Below, one piece after another: positions 60,030 through 64,000 of a stretch of 64,000 nucleotides of DNA. Made by a program: the position numbers and the translations under genes. The stretch spans positions 34,183-98,182 of the forward strand of contig JAJEKB010019999.1 in the NCBI GenBank assembly GCA_022393335.1, read 5' to 3'. The stretch's first letter is position 1. Each line of letters opens with the position of its first letter. The notes below the pieces were generated by a model. That model did no database searches. It was not told where the DNA came from and saw only the letters and a program-made list of their open reading frames with translations. Source of the DNA: Macrotrachela quadricornifera. Taxonomy: Eukaryota; Rotifera; Eurotatoria; Philodinida; Philodinidae.

Positions 60030-62719
60030 TTAATTGCTTGTTAAAAATTTTGGTGTTTCAAAACGATTCTCCAAAATTTTTAAAAACGTTGAATAAGGAC
60101 AATAATAACTATCACAATTAGGCAATATTTGCGGCTAAAATTCAGATTAATATAAATAAAAATTTTAATTTAAACTTTATAATACTTACTTCACCATCAT
60201 AATTAATTGAAATATATCTTTCATTAGGATCTGTTTTTGACACATAATATTTAAAAAGAATATACGTAGCATAAGTCGGCCAACGCATATTAAAAATCTA
60301 TATAGAAAAAAACTAAATAATTAAATATAATCATAACAAAACATCATACTTCAAGTGCCATTGCTAATGGAATTATTGTTGTATCATGACCTCCATAAAC
60401 AAAAAAAGTTTGATATGGTCTTAATATAAAAGAAAATTTTATTAAAAAAAAAAAATTTTTTTAATTATTTTTAAATAAACTTTTTCGTATTATTTTCTTT
60501 TTCTTCTATATAATGTTTTGATATTGCTTCAAAATTTTCTTTCATTAAATAAAGAAGTGGTCCAACTGTTGCTCGTATAAATGCATCCAAACCAATTGAT
60601 GTACTAAAGAAAAAAAAAAAATTTTTCGAAATTCTAAAAAATTATAATATTAAAATATTTACGCCATTGAAATAAATTCTCGTGCAGACATTATTTCAAA
60701 ATCTTTTGTTAATTCAGTATATTCATCCGGAATATTAAAATCATGTATCTAATTTAATAAATACATATAAATTTTTAAATAAATATACAAACTTGTCTTG
60801 ATGCAATATCATCATGTAATTCAAGAATTCCAAAAGGATAATCATTAACACCTTTAAAAAAAAAAAGAATCTATATTAAGAAAAATCAAAATTGAAATTT
60901 TACCAATACGATCAATTAAAGCTTGACGTGCTTTTTTTAAATCATGTTCATCATGTAATGAATCATAGAATTCTGTAGCTGATGTGCATTTTTTAAGAAT
61001 TGGATAAGCATGATTATTTGGAAACTAAAGAAAAATTGAAATTTTTTTATATTAATATAATAAAATTCTATTTACCATATCTTCCTGTCGATAACTATGA
61101 ACTTCAATTTCAAACGGTCCTTTTTACAAAATGGATATTTTATTTATTTATATATTTAATAATATAATTTACCTCTGGCTTGTACTTCACCATCTTTTCC
61201 TTCTGATGAAAAAAACCCAGCAAGAAATGATCGAGCACTAGCTATAGTTCGATCTACAAATGTTGATCGACAACTAGAAAAGAAAAAAGAAACATATTCA
61301 GAAAATTCAATATTTTTTGTGAAACTCACATATGAAAAATGTGAGTGAAAGTTTTAAGTCGAAGTTTTGTGGCTCCCCCCCCCCCTACAGACATTTCTCT
61401 CCATTACAAGCAGGCACGATACAGAAATTGGTTCCCATGTTTATTTTTCTGCAGAGCTGTCGCGACCGGGGAGGACGGAGGAATGCCTCTCCCAATCTTG
61501 AGAAATTTTCTTTTTTTTGCTCGACACTTTAAAAAATTTTCTAAAATCTCGAAAAATGTTTAGTAAATCTGTAATTTTTTCTTCAGAATTTCGATAATTT
61601 ATAGACACTTTTAAAAAAATTTTTGTCCCCTCCCCAATCTTTAGCCTCTCGCGACAGCAAGGGCGTAGCCAAGGGGGGGGGGGCAAATGGGCAATTGCCC
61701 ATTCAAAATTTTTCAAGATCGTTTCTTCCCAGCGTAATTCTTTAAAAAAGACCCTTTGCCCATGCCTTGCCCATTGAATTTTTGCGCCTCAAGCAGCTTT
61801 TGCCCATTGTTCGAAAATTCCTGGCTACGCCCCTGCGCGACAGCCCTTTTTATCTGAGGCTCAATTGTTTAAAGATATGTGAGTTCCACATTTTAGTTCC
61901 AAAGGGACTGCGCTGACAAGCTTTTTGGTTATTTTCTCAGTGCATTATGTTTTCTATGGTCATGAACATTTCTACTAGATTCTTACAAGATTGTTATGAA
62001 AATTATCGAATAAATGACTATTATAAAATAAAATAATAATAGAATTGAACATACTAAACAGTGTTTGGATCATAAATATTTGGTATAGATTTATTTTTAT
62101 CTTCTTTAATTATTTCATTTCGTATAAATTTTCCAAGTTCATATAATTGTTTTTCACCAATTGCTGTTAATTGACCAGCAACAACTTTCACACCAGAAAC
62201 TGACTAAAAAAAATAAATAAACAAATAAACATTTTAAAAACAATTTTACATACTTTTAATTGTGGTAAAACATCAGCTAAAACATCGTTTGCTGATAAGA
62301 TTTTATCTCTTGATACAATATCATTTCCTATTTTAGGAATTAATTTAACATCCCATTTTGCTGGTAAGAAACTTGCTATATGTTCTTCACTATAAACTAC
62401 CTAGAAAAAAAGGATATTTTCCAAATAATATTATTATTGATTATACTTGTTCAAGTCCTGGTAAGAAATAAATTGGTGTTCGAGCACCATGTCGAAAACA
62501 AATTTGTGCACCAATTAATTGTAAATCATTCCGATTTCTAATATCATTTGATTTATTTTGAATTAATTCAGAACGTTGACCAGTTAATGCCCAAGATTTT
62601 AAAATATTTTCATAATTTGACATTGACCTATTTGATATATAATTACATTTAAATAAATTCTCATAACATAATTTTATTATAAATGGTGATTTTTCTTTTA
62701 GTAATAACCATTTTCCCAT
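60030..62719 (-). CDS. ACP6: Histidine acid phosphatase, ACP6-like (lysophosphatidic acid phosphatase)
   Basis: Twelve exons (62447..62719, 62254..62400, 62055..62203, 61173..61273, 61076..61119, 60904..61024, 60793..60851, 60663..60748, 60481..60603, 60350..60419, 60190..60297, 60030..60134; minus strand) join to 461 residues. The catalytic motif FRHGARTP lies near residue 76 and the proton-donor HD in YGGHDTTIIP near residue 380. GQLTAIGEKQLYELGKF and VYCRSTFVDRTIASARSFLA are the family's second and third blocks. ACP6 hydrolyses lysophosphatidic acid in mitochondria; the N-terminus (MGKWLLLKEKSPF..., basic, no clear signal peptide) could be a transit peptide. Intron 3 (781 bp) has nested MITEs; the other ten are mostly 44-60 bp. 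Confidence 0.9.
61319..61925 (-). repeat. Composite repeat, copy 2, with internal MITEs
   Basis: The reverse complement of the 4166-4331 unit, with the same ends (ACTCACATAT near 61,324; ATATGTGAGTTCCAC at 61,875-61,889, then TTAGTTCC and CTGCGCTGACAAGCTT). The centre is expanded by an AGAGCTGTCGCGA-ended element (about 61,452-61,850), which is itself hit by a hAT MITE. Confidence 0.75.
61658..61835. mobile_element. hAT-type MITE nested in the composite repeat, target duplication CGCGACAG
   Basis: CGCGACAG flanks it exactly (61650-61657 and 61836-61843). Ends are CAAGGGCGTAGCCA and (reversed) CAGGGGCGTAGCCAGG. Inside are several TTGCCCAT/ATGGGCAA motifs and a 12-base G run. 178 bp. Removing it plus one CGCGACAG restores the uninterrupted host repeat. 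Confidence 0.9.
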
Positions 62720-62950
62720 TGAATAAAAATTTTATTTCAAAACATTAGATTTTTAATTTATTTTCATTTATCTGTAATAAATAAAAAATAATAATATTAA
62801 AATTGTTATGATATATTTGAACTATTTTTTCACAAAAAAAAATTATTTTTTTTTAATATTAACATACAAAGCAAAACCACCATATGAACAAATAAGAAAA
62901 AAACAAAAAATATTTAATATTGTTTTAGAAAAAGTATTTGCGTTATTTAA
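62720..62950 (-). promoter_or_regulatory. Spacer between the 64-kb gene and ACP6
   Basis: 231 bases on the minus strand between two same-direction genes. A TTTTATTTATTACAG acceptor-like site ends about 52 bases before the ACP6 ATG. It could be a spliced-leader site or chance; AT-rich, no clear promoter motif. Confidence 0.3.
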
Positions 62951-64000
62951 TTAAACAAATGGATCATCATTAATCAAACCGGTTAATGAACCATCAATAG
63001 CTAAAATAGATTAATTAAAATCGTAATAGATAAAATAATTTCAACATACAATTTAATGTTCGATTGATCATTTGTAATTTTTCAATAATTTTTTCTAATT
63101 CATTTACAGTTAAATTATCATAAATAACACCATCATTCGGTCTAAAAGTTTTTTTTTTTTATAAATTATAAGAAATTGATAATAAGTTTTAATTTACTTT
63201 AATTTTTCTAATATTCCTGATGAAAGTTGAATTAATTTAATTGTTAATCTTTGTCCATTATCACGTAATGAATCACATTGTTCCTAAGATATATTAGAAA
63301 GATATTAATTAGAAAAAAGAAAATATTTCTTTTACTTCTTCAGTACTATAAATACTTGTATTCATTCTTTGATTTGGTTCATCTGTAGCAGTTGATTTAA
63401 GAATTCTTCGATATTTTGATGTTTCACCAGGTGGATTTGGACTTACAGATGATGATCGATGATGTAATGAAGATGGTAATGTTCGTGTTGTTAAAAGATT
63501 TTGTCGTCTAGATGCAGTATCAATTGCTCCTGTTGGTCGAGGATTTGATCGTGTATTTGTTAAATCTTTTTTATTTGTAGTATTTGCACTACTATGCCAT
63601 GATGTACTCATTATATCATTTTGTTGATTTGTTTTAGGTAATTGTTTATTTGATGAACGTTGAGATAATTCTTCAATTTTAGCTTGAGCACGTGCACGAC
63701 GTAATTCAACAGCTCGATTTGTTTGTCCACTTGAATTAGTGTTTGATGTTGGTGTTGATGGAGCTGCTTTTGTTGGTTGTCGTAGTAATGTTTTTGATGG
63801 TATTGTTTGCTGTTGTTGTATTGGTTTTGATGGTGATGGTGGTGGGACAAGATTTGCATGTTGTCGACGTAATATAAATGATTTATTCATATGAAGTTTT
63901 GTTAAATTTGGTGTCATATTATCATTATCATCATCATCATTTATTGTCATTGATGTTTCTCGTTGTTGTTGAGATTGTTTAGGTAAAGTTTGACGTGTTG
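62951..64000 (-). CDS. Coiled-coil/disordered protein, 5' partial
   Basis: Exons 63336..>64000, 63198..63283, 63050..63141 and 62951..63000 (minus strand); the 5' end is outside the window. The visible ~297 residues start with a Gln- and Asp-rich, probably disordered part containing PPPSPSKP. A basic helix follows (RAVELRRARAQAKIEELSQR), then a Ser/Arg/Pro-rich tract. The C-terminus is helical (CDSLRDNGQRLTIKLIQLSS, NELEKIIEKLQMINRTLN) and ends INDDPFV. The basic helix plus helical end recalls centrosomal CEP170-type C-termini, but the match is weak. Function unassigned. Confidence 0.6.

Larger units (their letters stand above)
61274..62054 (-). other. Long ACP6 intron hosting nested repeats
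   Basis: Bounded on the minus strand by GTTTA|GTATGT and TTCTTTTCTAG|T; splicing them joins VY to CRSTF in frame. Repeats occupy about 61,319-61,925. Confidence 0.8.

Noticed and set aside
61332..61716. Frames with many prolines in the ACP6 intron
   Set aside because: They translate poly-C/poly-G tracts and MITE sequence.

Overview
The window is AT-rich animal nuclear DNA. It carries 18 multi-exon or compact protein-coding genes whose closest relatives are plainly metazoan: PHF5A, CD2BP2, MED11, EEF1D, a forkhead factor, malectin, PDE6D, ZNF706, HDAC11, TXNDC17, a muscle LIM protein, La/SSB, DLK-type MAP3K and ACP6. There are also two rhodopsin-like GPCRs, an alpha-2-macroglobulin-family protein and a DM9-repeat protein. 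I traced about 70 introns by reading-frame continuity. All are GT-AG, and most are only 44-65 bp. Short introns, dense genes, strong A/T codon bias, a DM9 protein, divergent GPCRs, many small MITEs and splice acceptors placed directly before downstream start codons together suggest a compact protostome genome. A bdelloid rotifer of the Rotaria type is my best guess, but that is inference.

Layout. 1-3530 (+): 3' part of a thioester-less macroglobulin gene. 3.5-4.5 kb: a foldback element and a composite repeat. 7.6-4.5 kb (-): PHF5A then CD2BP2, tightly head-to-tail. 10.2-12.2 kb (+): MED11-like then EEF1D. 14.1-13.1 kb (-): FoxQ2-like forkhead gene beside an 8.4-kb gene-free stretch holding a dead hAT transposase. 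23.5-22.5 kb (-) malectin and 23.9-24.9 kb (+) PDE6D are divergent. 27.2-26.1 kb (-): intronless GPCR. 28.8-32.2 kb (+): PTB-like, Pro/Gln/Cys-rich protein. 35.1-38.6 kb (+): GPCR with a very long third loop. 39.9-38.7 kb (-): unrecognised gene. 40.9-40.5 kb (-): ZNF706. 42.5-43.7 kb: dead mariner and a MITE. 44.4-46.7 kb (+): HDAC11 then TXNDC17. 47.2-47.8 kb (+): DM9 protein. 49.1-49.6 kb (+): muscle LIM protein. 53.4-50.4 kb (-): La. 58.0-53.9 kb (-): MAP3K12/13. 62.7-60.0 kb (-): ACP6. 64.0-63.0 kb (-): 3' part of a coiled-coil protein gene.

Two themes stand out. First, three same-strand gene pairs (PHF5A-CD2BP2, MED11-EEF1D, HDAC11-TXNDC17) are 56-143 bp apart, and the downstream gene has a polypyrimidine-AG acceptor just before its ATG without an upstream exon. 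This is the expected signature of operons resolved by spliced-leader trans-splicing. PHF5A and CD2BP2 are both spliceosome proteins. Second, the long introns and intergenic gaps are packed with MITEs. Four have convincing 8-bp target duplications (hAT-like), one is nested inside another repeat, and two members of one family sit in introns of HDAC11 and MAP3K.

I see no CRISPR array, rRNA or convincing tRNA, and no bacterial-type operon. Functional statements rest on recognised family motifs; exon borders were inferred by eye.
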